A stretch of 64,000 nucleotides of DNA, from contig NW_019091360.1 in NCBI RefSeq assembly GCF_001949145.1, forward strand, positions 3,428,859 to 3,492,858. Reading direction: 5' to 3'. This DNA comes from Acanthaster planci (taxonomy: Eukaryota > Echinodermata > Asteroidea > Valvatida > Acanthasteridae). Made by a program: the position numbers and the translations under genes. Position 1 is the stretch's first letter, and each line of letters begins with the position of its first letter. The notes beneath the pieces are model-generated. The model was not told the origin of the DNA and ran no database searches. It saw nothing but the letters and a program-made list of their open reading frames with translations. Positions 12,944 to 24,406 of the stretch are shown in pieces.

Positions 12944-13869
12944 TGACTAACTGGGTTACTGTCTCGACTGGATCTCATAGTCTTTCACTTCTCATACTGT
13001 TTAGACGTATTCTTCACTTGTAATCTTAGAAGAATCTACATGTAAGAGCTCCCTGTCGCTAAGGGCCATGTCAACAGTAATAGCTACCCAACTGCTCCTT
13101 TCTCCCGACAGGATAACATCAACTTTTTCTGACATCCCCATACATGTACATGTATATCAAACAATGAAACTGCAGCGCATGATCTGTTTCCATGTACACG
13201 AGCTATTATGTAAACAAAACGCAGAGCACTGTCTACAGAGCTACAAGTTTCTAACAGGCTTAAACTACTACCCATGATTACGATTAGGGATACAGCAACG
13301 TGGGCCGATCAAAGAGCAAACAACTTACATTGTACATTACTGAAAGCTAAATGCAATAATGTAAAGCAATGGAGACCAAGCTCTGGATTACCATCTCAAG
13401 TGACTGGAGTGACCACTTACAATAAAACACAGAGAATAAGTAATGGTTCAATCCGACTAATTACGTTATTACTTTTTTCTTTGCAAATTCAAACCCTTGA
13501 AAGCTCCTACAGTATAGGAATTACAAATTTGTTACTGCTTCAATATTAGAAGAGCAGATTTACTATTGTGTTTAACTTCTTTCATGAGTTCTTGGGATAC
13601 TTTGGGGCGGTTTCAGAGATTTTTCTCTATTCTTGGCTTTTTTTTAAACTAAAAGAAAGAAAACCTACAATAAACTTATCCCTTGCCTACAAAATAAAGC
13701 CTACATACAGCCAACTTCAATAACCATTTGATAATTAGTTAAAAAGAAACGAAAACTGGTTAGAAATTGTATGAAATCCACCACTGAAATTTAATTGGTC
13801 CTTGCAATGTACTAGAAATTCCATTTATTCAGTAACCACACACCTGACAGAGGCCTAACATGTGTGACA

Positions 13870-13961
13870 GTATAGTCGCCAGGTCCCTTATTTCGCCACT
13901 TACTGTGAACACCAATCAGACTCGATAATAGATGGCGACATTAGAGATGTGGCGACTATAC
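13870..13961. repeat. 92 bp hairpin element
   Basis: GTATAGTCGCCA (13870-13881) and TGGCGACTATAC (13950-13961) are a perfect 12 bp inverted pair; a second, looser pairing of CGCCA/TGGCG lies inside. Probably a MITE or a relic of one. Confidence 0.55.
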
Positions 13962-14377
13962 CATCACGACTTATGCATGTTATTCATGTTTTTGTAGAAA
14001 AATAAACAACAACTGGGCAAAACACCAAAGTAAAACTATGTTTGTATATCTGAGTAGAGCTGGGGGAAACTTTTTCATAGTTTGCAGGTTTATTTTCGTA
14101 CAAACAGACAGTGATCCACGAACGACGTCTCAGAATGTACAATTCGCCAGTGAGCAGCAAGCATTGTGCGCAAATGCAATGGCGTCTACGTGTACAATTC
14201 ATACATCCCTAGCCCTCAGTGGCACATCGATGTACACACTAAACCCTTGAAAACGTCATCTGGTACAAACTACACAAAAACACACGGAGAAAAGCCATGA
14301 AAACCCACCATAATCGGTTCACCTGTACATTGTGAGATTTGAAAGCAGCTACCGTGAGAGAAATGCATAAGACTTAC

Positions 14378-14438
14378 CGTAAATGGTGATTTCTAGAGCT
14401 AAAATAACGAGCAGACAGCGCAGTCTGAGTGTCGCCAT
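14378..14438 (-). CDS. Signal-peptide first exon of an unidentified secreted or membrane protein (partial)
   Basis: The frame starts at 14438 with an ATG in strong context (G at -3 and +4) and encodes MATLRLRCLLVILALEITIY. This is a basic N-terminus followed by a hydrophobic core, as in a secretory signal peptide. After 61 bp it meets a perfect donor (G/GTAAGT) in phase 1. Short signal exons ending in phase 1 are typical of multidomain secreted or receptor proteins (EGF, Ig, fibronectin or LDL-receptor modules). An out-of-frame upstream ATG eight bases before overlaps it. No second exon is certain in the window, so the gene product is unknown; the other exons should lie towards or beyond coordinate 1. 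Confidence 0.45.
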
Positions 14439-17400
14439 TGCTGCATTTCTGGCCTCGTTATGAATGAATGAGTGGCTGTTCCGGTCAAAGTGAACTTACT
14501 CCCTCTGTGCTAGGTTGACTGTACGTACACATGTAATAATCATCGCTGGTGCGTGTTTCTCGTTACAATTCATCAGAAGCACTGGGACCTAAAAACAGAT
14601 GACACATTCCATCACCTGAACAGAAATCAAGCTTTCAAACAGTCAACCACAGAAGGGAAATACAGGACTAGGATTCCCAAAATTTGATGTTATGAACAAA
14701 AAATTATCTGTCCGGCGGAATGTTAATGATAACAGCGCCCTCTGTTGCCTGCTTTTGAATAAAAAAGAAGTAAAAATTACGATAGAGCTAAGTGTGTGGA
14801 CGTGAAGATGACGGGACAACAGAAAGTGGTATCGATGTGGACTTTTTGTTAAACCCTTTTAAAAGTGTGGACCCCCTCCCCTTTTCCTTATTTCTGAAGT
14901 ACCATCTCCCAGCAGTGAAAAACCATCATTTACAAAAAGAGGAAAAGTCTCACTTAACAGTGTCAATACTGGGGGCGAAATTTATGGTGTAGTTGTACAA
15001 TGTACTTGTAGGTCTCGGCCGCTACCGGTCAGCCGCCCGACCAAAGGACAGAAATATCAGCTCGCCTACGGTTGGGGCCGTAGAGTCTGTCCCTGGCCCT
15101 ACGCAACCGTCCCTAGCGGGAAAAAAACAAGTTGTGGCGACGAAATAATTCGACGATCTGCTTGCGGGTTTGACAAGGCATGCAGATGGCTGGACTTTGA
15201 ACGACAGAAATTTTAGTACGTTATCAACTTAAAGTGAAGCGTAGGAACAGATGGTAGCACAGAAAGTGGGTCGTAGCACATGAAGTGGACACGGGACAAG
15301 TTTGCTTCGTGAAAGCTCTCAAAAAAAATGAAATCTCGATAAACTTTTTGCGGAAAGGGCGGGGCGGTCATTACTGGACTGAGATTTAAACCAAACTATC
15401 CTGCGGCTGGATTTTCCTCTTTGTCGGAGGGACAAGAGTGACCCTTCTCAAAGCACACGTTACACCGATATTTTGTGGTTTCTTTCGGTTTTCTTGTTCG
15501 GATCAGTTCTGATGAAAACTTTCAAATTGACCTAATTTTCTCCTTTTCAGAAAATGGGAACATTTTGTTAAGACGTATTCTAAGTTACTCTCCGGAAGAC
15601 CCAGTTTCTGAAGTAGCGTTTCGTCTTGAATAATCTGCAGGGTTGGACAAAACAATAAAGAAATTGGGGGACAGACAGGACTGTGGGTGTTTAAGCCACA
15701 ACAAACAACTCTTTGCCCAGTCAAAGCATTACTTTACCTGTAGCATTGCTAGCACCACAAACAAGGGTTCAGAATGAGGCATGTCCCCGAAATTTGTTTA
15801 AATCATTATTAAACTATGCGCGATGATAGACGTATACCCGCCATGTCTTTAAATAAGACCCATTTGTGCCAACACAGAAAGTGGGTTGCCGTTTTCTCTT
15901 TCGCTCTCTCTGCAACAAAGACACTATAAGCTTGTTCCCTCCCAATGTTCGCCAATTTCTCTGCAGTACAGATCATTGCGGAATGAAACTGCAATATACC
16001 AACGATATGGGAAACCCGAGTAACCTTCTTGAGTCCTGATGCCCCGGGGTTGTTTATGCTGCATATGTTCACGTGATACCCAATAACCCCGATCGATTAA
16101 TGTCTCGACAAATACACAAATGTATGACCAACTGGCGGGAACTTAGCGGTCCCGTGGAATACGAAATCAGCCGGCGAAATGACATTCTGGTCAGCTGAAT
16201 TGCAGAAATAATACAGTCAAAGTAGAAAATGCAGGACAGTGGAGAATCAATACGGAGGCCAACAGACCCCTGTCTGCGGGGCAGGAAATATTCTGATTGA
16301 TTTGTCGATTCATTATATTCTTTTCCCCTCCCATCTACAGCGGTTATTTTGTTTCTCCGATGGAGGTCAGCGAGGAAGTTGTTTCTTTAATTACTTTCAG
16401 TAACGATTAGCCCGCGCTGATTGAAAGAGAGAGTCGACTTGTCTAGGAACTTCGAGAGAAAGACTTGAGGTGAAATCGAGTCAAGACAAGAGGGCTGTAA
16501 CATGATAAACTTTGAGAGTAGTTCATAAGTACTAAAAAGCAAAATAGAACAAATGAAAACTGGAGGCATTAAATTAAACAGCAAATAAACAGACAGGTCC
16601 CACTACCGTATCGCAAAATTCAGACAACTCAAGCATTCCTATCTCTACCCATTTCCTAAACTTCGGCCATACTCCGTACCAATGACCTGATTTGTTTCAG
16701 TTCGTAATGACAGTTGATTCTGTCATCCTTGTGTTACCAAGTTAGCCAAAAATCAAAGAGAAAATAAGCCGGAAAAAAGCCAAATCCAGAAATTTATTCA
16801 TACTGAAAGCCTGAAGATGGAGCTACAGGACCAGAGTGTAGAGGGGATAATTTTTAAGGAGCGTGTCAGCTGAGCACAGCCAGCAAGGTAGGTCCTTGGG
16901 GAAAGGGGGAAAAAAAAGAGCTGCAAAAAAGTGGAGACCTAGATTTACGAGGAGCTCTCGAACTTCACTTCACATTTCGTAAGCCTTCTGGGAAGAAGTC
17001 TTCATGAATTACCCCGGCACCGTTTTTCTGACGCACGCCGGGATTTCCTCCGTGGGATGGGTGGGGCCCTGTATTGCAAACCGATTTTTTTTGGCCGGTG
17101 TGTCAGGTACATGAAACTCGTCACGATGTGCGCTGCTAGCTCCTTATCACCCACGGAGCTTGGGTGGTAGGTAGATCCTGAACGATGCAGATAAGGTGTA
17201 GGATGAGTAATCAGCGGTACAGCCGGGGAACATCTTGGGTCGTTTGTTTCAAACGCTTACGTTTTAGTGCGCAATACGCATTTCGTAACAGTGAGTTGGG
17301 GAAACGCAAATGTTGGGCCAGTTTCGGAATTAATTCTGCAGTCGAACTTATATTTCAGAGAAACGCGTGCCATTCTGTCTTTCTTTGGGTGCTCCAATCC

Positions 17401-18398
17401 AACTCTGCCCACAGGTCATGCGCTACAGTTCTTCCTTAGCTATGGGGATGGTTTCTGACATGACAATGGGACGCCACACGCACGCACAGGCATCATGCCG
17501 TATCTAACTTTGTCCCACCTTCTCTCCGACGTGCGGTTCTATACCCCCATCCCTGGGGATACGACGAATGTTCCCGGGACAGCGATAACCAGATATCCCC
17601 ATCTCCCTGAGCTGTAAGGAAATGCAACACCGCAAGAAGTAATATAAATTATATACCAACTGCAATAATCATCAAGCAAACGATATGCTCTGTCGCCTCT
17701 GGTAATGACCCTACTCTGTCACAACTAATTAATTTTGTTGGTCGGGAATAGAATCCGTTTTATGGCAGAATGCTTCGCTATTATTTCGTTCGGCCTCGGC
17801 TTCAATTTCAGTTTCCATGTGAGTTTCACGGTTAACTGTTTTATGCAACTGCTCAATTTGCACCGAATTTTAGTGATCTTGGCTCACTCGGGATGCAAGG
17901 CAAAGTTTTGGACTGAAAAAAATTGGGGGGGGGAGAAAATGAATATTTGAAGAGGAAAAATTGATAGGAAACGACAATAATGGGGAAAGACGAGTGGTTG
18001 AGAAATAATTCTTTATTGGAAGCAAACATCTTGCATTTTTGTATTGAAAAAGTAAACACATTATCGATGGAATAGTATATTCAGGGATGCCTATCGAGGG
18101 TGCATGAAAACAGAAGACAGCACTGTTGAATTTAAAATATAGCAGGAAAACTGAAGTGATTCCCATCCAGTTTCAAAGGGACAAATATGATCGGTGGGAA
18201 CAGAACCTTCCCTTTACAACACGCTGTGTTGGAAGTTATACAAAACAACAAAAAAGCATGGGACCATCGAATATTTGATATGTCCTGTGCTACCAGCAAC
18301 TGTTTTCCTTAGCTGGGCTAAAGGAAAAACACCCCCCCTAAAAAAAACAGACCCTTTCTGTCAAATAAGTACGACACGTGATCACAGTCACAAACAAG
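14439..18398. other. Intergenic region, no gene recognised
   Basis: The stretch separates the start of the 14.4 kb gene from the retrotransposon relic. It probably contains the promoter of the former just above 14438, but no TATA box is visible there. Open frames in it are short and resemble nothing known. Confidence 0.5.
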
Positions 18399-19272
18399 AT
18401 CCCTCCATCTTCAGCCTCACTTTTTGTAAATTTATGTGCAGTGGATATCATTAAAGCTTCTGACCACATTAATCACACAACTGCAATAGAAAAACCTATT
18501 CACCTAGGGGTTGATAGACACCTCCTTCCAACGAATTGCATCTTTTTGTCACATCTTTCCCAAACTGTTCGTTTTCGGGGCATCACTTCCACCCCTCTTG
18601 ATCTCATTTGCGGTGTTCCGCGGGGCACGAAATTAGATCCCATAATTTTTCTCGTCATGGTAAACGATGCTGCTCAGACACCAGCAAATCGTTGGAAATA
18701 TGTTGGTGATCTGAGTTATTTTAAATTAGAAATAAGCAACGACCATCAAGTATTCAATCACATATCAATTTACGTGCTGTTTGGTGTTCCAAAAACGATA
18801 TGAAACTTAATCCTGCTAAATGTACAACTTTGCTTTTCTCATTCTTGCGTAATCCACCTCCTCCTCTGCATCTTAAAGTTAATGATGTACATCTATGAAG
18901 TTACTTAGAATAATCATCCAAGATGACCTAAGGTGGAACCAGCAGGTTCAGCAACTCTTTGTCAATGCTTCACGTACACTTTACGATCTAAGTAAACTTA
19001 AGAAAAATGGTATATCAACGCTATTGATCTTATTTGTATAAGACATACAGTCGTCCTGTGCTTGAATATGGTGCAGTGTGTGGTCCCCAGGTCTGACTTG
19101 CAATCAAGTTGGAAGTATTGAGAGTGTCCAGAAACGTGCAATTCGCTTAATTTCTTACCCAAATGTTTTACCATATACAGATGCGCTCAATTTTTTAAAT
19201 ATCAAATCGCTGTCAGACAGACGTGTTGACCTTACTTTCAACTTGCTCAACTTACTTTTTAATAGTTCTTAG
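18399..19272 (+). pseudogene. Decayed non-LTR retrotransposon reverse transcriptase
   Basis: The frame from about 18399 to 18800 reads like the RT core of Jockey/CR1-type LINEs, with a DHINHT block, then GVPRGTKLDPIIFLV (usual form GVPQGS-LGP-LF), then KYVGDLS at the place of the catalytic YxDD box. The first Asp of that box is replaced by Gly. Downstream pieces (a KLNPAKC-like block, an LEYGAV block, then VQKRAIRLI at 19120-19150) continue the C-terminal RT and thumb region, but in shifting frames broken by stops. No endonuclease domain or ORF1 was found upstream. The element is truncated and inactive. A likely 3' tail runs to about 19440. Confidence 0.75.
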
Positions 19273-19810
19273 TAACTGATGTGTTTTAATGATTTTAATG
19301 TTTTTGTTTACTTCCAAACAAGTCTTATGTTATATTTTAATCACTATTTATCCTATTTTATGCGTATATGTTTTGATAATCATTGCCAAGGTTGAACCTA
19401 TCGTAAACCAACATTTGTAGTCTTTGTGACTTTTTTTGGGGGGGGGGCTTTTAACAATAAACCAACCATTAAACTCCGTCCACCCTTTGTGTTATGCTTT
19501 AGCCAGAAATATCAGCAAACTGGCAAAAAATTACAGTGGTGCTAATCATGGCATAGTTGTGGAGGGGGCGCGGCTCTTTTTCATTGTAGGAGCACTCAGT
19601 AGCAGCGGAGTAGCAGTGGAGAGGATTAAGTCAGAGGTCACTTCCTTGGAAACTTATTTGCTTTCCCCTTATTTCATCTTCCTGTTTCTGTCCTTTTTCC
19701 TTTGTATTTTTTACCATTTTTTTCCACGACGGCAGGACCAATGCTCCCACCCCAACAACAACGATGCTGCTGCATATTTTGGCAAAATACACATTTTGTG
19801 TAAATTTCAA

Positions 19811-19983
19811 TACGGGCGATTCACAATTGTGCACCACCAAGAGTTTGCCAACGCATTGGCCAATCACAATGCGTGAAATTTGTTGACCCTTTCCAAACGC
19901 TCATTGGGTCGACAAATTTTGCGCATTGTGATTGGCCATCACGTTTTAAACTCTTGGTGGCGGACTATTGTGAAATGGCTGTA
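19811..19983. mobile_element. Long hairpin (MITE-like), arms of about 75 bp
   Basis: The left arm (19811-19890), with CACCACCAAGAGTTT and GGCCAATCACAATGCG, pairs with the right arm (19906-19983), with CGCATTGTGATTGGCC and AAACTCTTGGTGG. Only a loop of about 15 bp separates them. The arms differ at scattered positions, so the insertion is not very recent. Plus- and minus-strand open frames that run into this element are by-products of it. Confidence 0.75.
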
Positions 19984-22900
19984 TTGTTCCTTGCACATTG
20001 ACAATGAAATTTACTTACACAGCAAATGGCTGCTTCTAGTCCGAAATGATTATACCATGTCAAATTTTCTTTTTCTTATTTTAATGAATGATACATGTAC
20101 ATTTATTACATGGTGTATTAAAAATATTAGAAATGTCATAAACAATTTAATTTCAATTCATTCTTTGACCGATGAGTTGAGTTTTTCAGGAACTGCTTTT
20201 TTTTCTCTACTTTTTTTCTTCCAAAGTAACAAAACAAGTTATTTATGAAATTACACAAGTTTTTGACTGTCTTCTCCCACTAATTTCACTTGGCCTCAGG
20301 GTGCAGGGAGCTCCCCCCCACTCCGCTCTTTCCGACCCTGTTCATCACTGGTAACTTGTTTCTTTCCTGCAAGCAGGAGATCCAAAATGTGGACGGTATC
20401 CGGCAGTGAAGCAGTAGCCCTCAGCAAACTTGCAGAAGTTGATCTGAACAAGCTAGAACAAGACGAAAATGTTTCAGTGCAAAACTGTGGACAAATCAAA
20501 TACATACGGTAGCTTACTCAAAGAAACCTCCGCAAAAAACAACGAGGTTTTCAAGGAACAGTTTTCAGTTTGTCTTGGCAACCAAAAGTGATTGTCAACA
20601 TTTGAAATGTCCCCTCTAGCTCAACTTCAAACCAATTTCAATGACATGTTTTGCATGCCAAGTCGAAACCTGACCTAAAATGAAGCCAGCAAGTTGGCGT
20701 GTTCCAAACTTCAAGCCTTTATGGAGCAATTGCACGAGTCAAGCCTAACGTACATGAACCTGTTTGTATTGGCTGACGTGCTGACTGATACTGTCGTGTG
20801 GGTGTGTTCAAAACATATCGGTTGCATGAAACAATTCCTTATCTTGCAAATTTATCACTAACTTTGTAAACTCCTCTCCATCGACTCGCCCTACTGCCAC
20901 GCGGCTCATTGCACACGGAGTAAGGAAATATTTATCCTTGCTCTTTGCACAAAATCCAGCAAAAGGCACACCTGATTTAAGCATCATACCTGAGTCACAT
21001 CTGTTCGAAGCAACGTTTAGTTTCCCCAAACAGGAATTCTTATGTAGAGTGCTCAAAGAGCAGAGGACGCGTCGAACAGCTGGTTGTCTTTTCACAGCGC
21101 CCTCTATCGCCGCAGAGAATTAATGAGCAAACTCTTGTTAGGCCCAACTATTGCAATGTTTCCAACTTTAATTGGGACGGTTCCAATTAAGACGGAGTAG
21201 TTGGGCAACTTCATAGTTGGGACGAATCAGCACAGTTGAGGCCCAACTAGAATTGTGCCGATTCGTCCCACTGAGCCGTGTCCGAAACGGGATTCCAGAG
21301 CTACGACTAGGTCTATTGTCTGCGCGTCCCCAAGCATTTCCAATGGAGTAAAAACCTAGACCTAGCTCTAGACAACAGATTCGGATGAAGCCCCAGTTTC
21401 AGAGTGTGCTGTGTGCTCTCTGAATGTTGACCCATTTGCAGATGCGATTTTTATCATTTCCTAACCACTCCGTTGCGATTGGGACAGCTCCACCTAGTAC
21501 TGTATCTCCCAAATAGTAATTGGGACCGATGCGCACAACTACAGTTGGACTATTGCCATAGTTGGGTAGATACGACACTTAGTACCAAAACTTCAGATTG
21601 ACGGCGATGTTGAAGCTTGCCTGTGGCGTGACTGTCAGAGTGTGCTGGTTCGACATAGTAGAAGAAAAGTTCTGCGGAGTGTTGGACCTTTCTGTACAAA
21701 TCGGTAACTCCTCCAGTAAACACGCATGTATTTTATCCCTCAAACGTAAGGATTATGGATTAAGAGTAATCTATAAAAAGAGGTAAGAGTAGGACTATAT
21801 CACCCCGTGGTAACGCTATCACTGGTCATCTGCCGTGACCCCTGGCCTGGTAATAAAGTAGGCCTATACAGTCGAACATAGATAAGAAGAGCAATGTTAA
21901 AACAAGGTCATATTTTATAATAAGGACAATTTTAGGTCCCCAAGTGTTTGTTTTTCTTTGTTTTCCATTACTGATAATATAAGGTAACTATAACAAGGTA
22001 ATTTGTGAAGAACAGTGTTCCACTGTACTTACATAGGCCTAAGTAATAAAGGCGGTAGGCTAATAAAGTACAGTCCAGAGCCACTGTTGCTTGACACTGT
22101 CATTGACAGTCGCTCTGCACAAAATACAGTCCGCCATTAGATGGGGCCTTTGAGGGTGACCAGTGAAATGTCGCTTGCTAGTTATTGTCGTCTGTAGTTA
22201 CTGGTACTTAAAGTTTAGCAGCAATGAAGTTTTCTCAACCAACTGAGACACAAAGATGTGTTTTGAAGGTCCGAGTTTCTGGAAAGTAAAACACTTGTCA
22301 TTCCTCACCGATAAGATTGTAGAGAATCTTTAAGATCCCAAGAATTTGAGTCAGAACAAATCCATCCCGGTTTCTTCCTTTGAACAGACTTTCAATCACT
22401 TAAAACGAACAGGAAACAATCTATGAATTGGACGAATGTGTTTACAGAAATAATATTAAGTTTATTTCAAGAAATTAATAGTTGCAAAAGCCTTATTCAT
22501 ATAAATACAATGGAATATAATGCAACTCTATATAAGTCAGTTTCTATTATGAAAAAATTCACTTTACGAAGCAAAAAAGCGACGGCTTGACGTACACAAA
22601 TTCAACTTGCAAATTCATTTTAGCAAATTTCAGTATAGAATTGTCGTCGATACTTAGAAAGATGCTCGAAACACAATTTCCAGTATACTTTCATTTAGAA
22701 ATTGTGTACAGTATACTTCCAAAAGACCTGAAACTAACTGATGTGAAGTTATCTCAAATCTAATCAGTTTTTATCATTATTTATGGGCCATTGGAGGCAC
22801 AACGTTTGTCGTATAAAAGTCCATGACTATTTTAAAAAAATAGTTTAGGGTTAATTAGCCCACAGCGGTGATTTGATTGTACTGATTCCTTGCTTGTTAC

Positions 22901-23926
22901 GGATGAAGGGGATATGCCGAAAGAACAACTGCAGTTTCTTAAACATAGGTTTCAATTTTGCGCCAGTTTATTTAACAGTTTAATAAATTAAAAGTACATT
23001 TTAAGGAGCGCAGCAAGTCGTTAATGTATATGTACAAAAAGAAAAGTAAACACCTCCGCAATAAATTGAGCTGTGTTTGCATACGGTTACTTACTTCATC
23101 CAATTCTATACAGAGCGTTATTCATAACAGTAACATTATTTTAGTAAGTAAGCCGAAGGCAGCCATTTTGTAAGTCTGACTCACCGAAACTTCCAGGCTG
23201 ATCCGTGCTTTGCGTTTGGGTACCGGACAATATGGCCGCCGGAGAAAAAATACTCAGTCTTAAAAGTGTACATTGCATAAGTTCTGAAACGCTGGACTGC
23301 TCAATATTACATTTAGAAATTATTTACAAAGTCATGGACAATATCTACAAATTATCAGGATATTTTATACGCAACAAGGAACGAAGTATACAGTACAAGA
23401 AATCTAAATTTTACGAACAGGATTATTGTACTATATGTTATTTTTAGACAGGAAAACCGACTAAAATGTGTCTAAAATAGAAGGTTTGTTCTCATTCTTT
23501 CTTAAGCACTGAAAGAAAAAGCTACCCCCTAATGCGAAAACTACGCCAGTGTTCGTAACTTTAAAATGAATTACGACAAATGAAATATTTGCTTCGTTAG
23601 GAATCGTTTACGCAAAATGTGTCCCTCTAACATTGAAGGTTCCAGACGTGGTGCCTTATTGTCGCATATCAGTTGACACACAGCTCCTTCAAATTCATAC
23701 AAATCCATGAAGTGTTTGTGCTTTTGAAAGCACCTGTACATAGTCCACGTGACGTTTGTTTGTTGTCCATTTGATCACATAATTTAAGGAGATACAGTAC
23801 GAATCGATCTTACTGTTAAATGTGACTGTTAGAAGAAGCCTTGTTTGTCCTTAAACAATGACAAATTTCTAATAGAAGAGAGGCCTGTACAAAACAACCC
23901 TTCGATTCAGTCCGTCGCAAGTCTAT
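19984..23926. other. Intergenic region downstream of wnt3
   Basis: This lies 3' of the minus-strand wnt3 stop codon and should hold its 3' untranslated region. No polyadenylation signal can be picked with confidence: one AATAAA on the minus strand overlaps the stop codon itself and another is about 950 bp further on (22968-22973). Also present are a palindrome-rich repeat patch (21140-21565) and a short coding-like frame at 20387-20512. Confidence 0.5.
21140..21565. repeat. Palindrome-rich repeat with recurring CCCAACTA / ATTGGGAC motifs
   Basis: CCCAACTA and its complement TAGTTGGG recur several times, as does ATTGGGAC. A clear hairpin spans 21217-21270, where TTGGGACGAATC pairs with GATTCGTCCCA. 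A second inverted pair links ACTAGGTCTATTGTC near 21307 with GACCTAGCTCTAGACAAC at 21359. Part of the patch recurs at 44705, so this is a dispersed repeat, probably nested mobile-element debris. Confidence 0.55.
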
Positions 23927-24406
23927 TTATTTACACGTGTGTAGCTCGTAGTTCCGGACGCACTCGTCACAAATCACTTTACAGCACCACACAAACTTAC
24001 AGTCACATCGCTCTACGACCTGTTTCCGGATGGTATTGTACCCTCGTCCGCAGCACATGAGCTGACATCCGTCAATGGCATCCGACGTCCGGTTGCAGGA
24101 GCGTCCTACGGTGCCAAGGGAGCCCAGCTCCGGGTCGTACCGGCAGTAGTCCGGCGACGGTTCGTAGTAGATCAGATCCGCCTTGGTCGGGGGCTTATAG
24201 AGGAGTGATTTGGGTTCCAGGACCTCTACCTTACCGCGCGCCTCCGATTGGCGGACCACTCGCATCTCGGCCGCGCTGTCGTACTTGTCTTTGAGCTTGG
24301 CGCCCAGCGAGCGGAACGGCATCATCTGCCACCAACAAGACTTTAACTCACAGCTGCCTGAGATCCCGTGACATTTACATTTGAGCTCCAGGCTATCTGC
24401 TACTGC
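23927..24406 (-). CDS. wnt3: wnt3 coding exon 5 (C-terminal)
   Basis: 480 bp including the TAA stop; encodes residues 208-366. It begins [18 protein letters not shown], with the acylated Ser223, and runs through the Cys-rich C-terminal domain ([20 protein letters not shown], then [11 protein letters not shown]) to HTCK. Acceptor TTTATAG/GCA. Confidence 0.95.
   Translation of the reverse strand, partial: AVADSLELKCKCHGISGSCELKSCWWQMMPFRSLGAKLKDKYDSAAEMRVVRQSEARGKVEVLEPKSLLYKPPTKADLIYYEPSPDYCRYDPELGSLGTVGRSCNRTSDAIDGCQLMCCGRGYNTIRKQVVERCDCKFVWCCKVICDECVRNYELHTCK

Larger units (their letters stand above)
10076..14377. other. Non-coding DNA with several small inverted-repeat elements
   Basis: No convincing exon was found on either strand. 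The stretch contains the right end of the gap-spanning element, a 228 bp MITE, a 59 bp TTAA hairpin and a 92 bp hairpin, each listed separately. It lies immediately downstream, on the minus strand, of the signal-peptide exon at 14378-14438, so it is probably that gene's first intron. Confidence 0.45.

Noticed and set aside
19436-19876. 146-codon plus-strand frame
   Set aside because: Its second half reads through the 19.8 kb hairpin element and its first half through a poly-G tract; no coding signature.
20808-21095. 95-codon minus-strand frame downstream of wnt3
   Set aside because: Its composition looks protein-like, but there is no recognisable domain, no convincing splice site, and a competing open frame lies on the plus strand.
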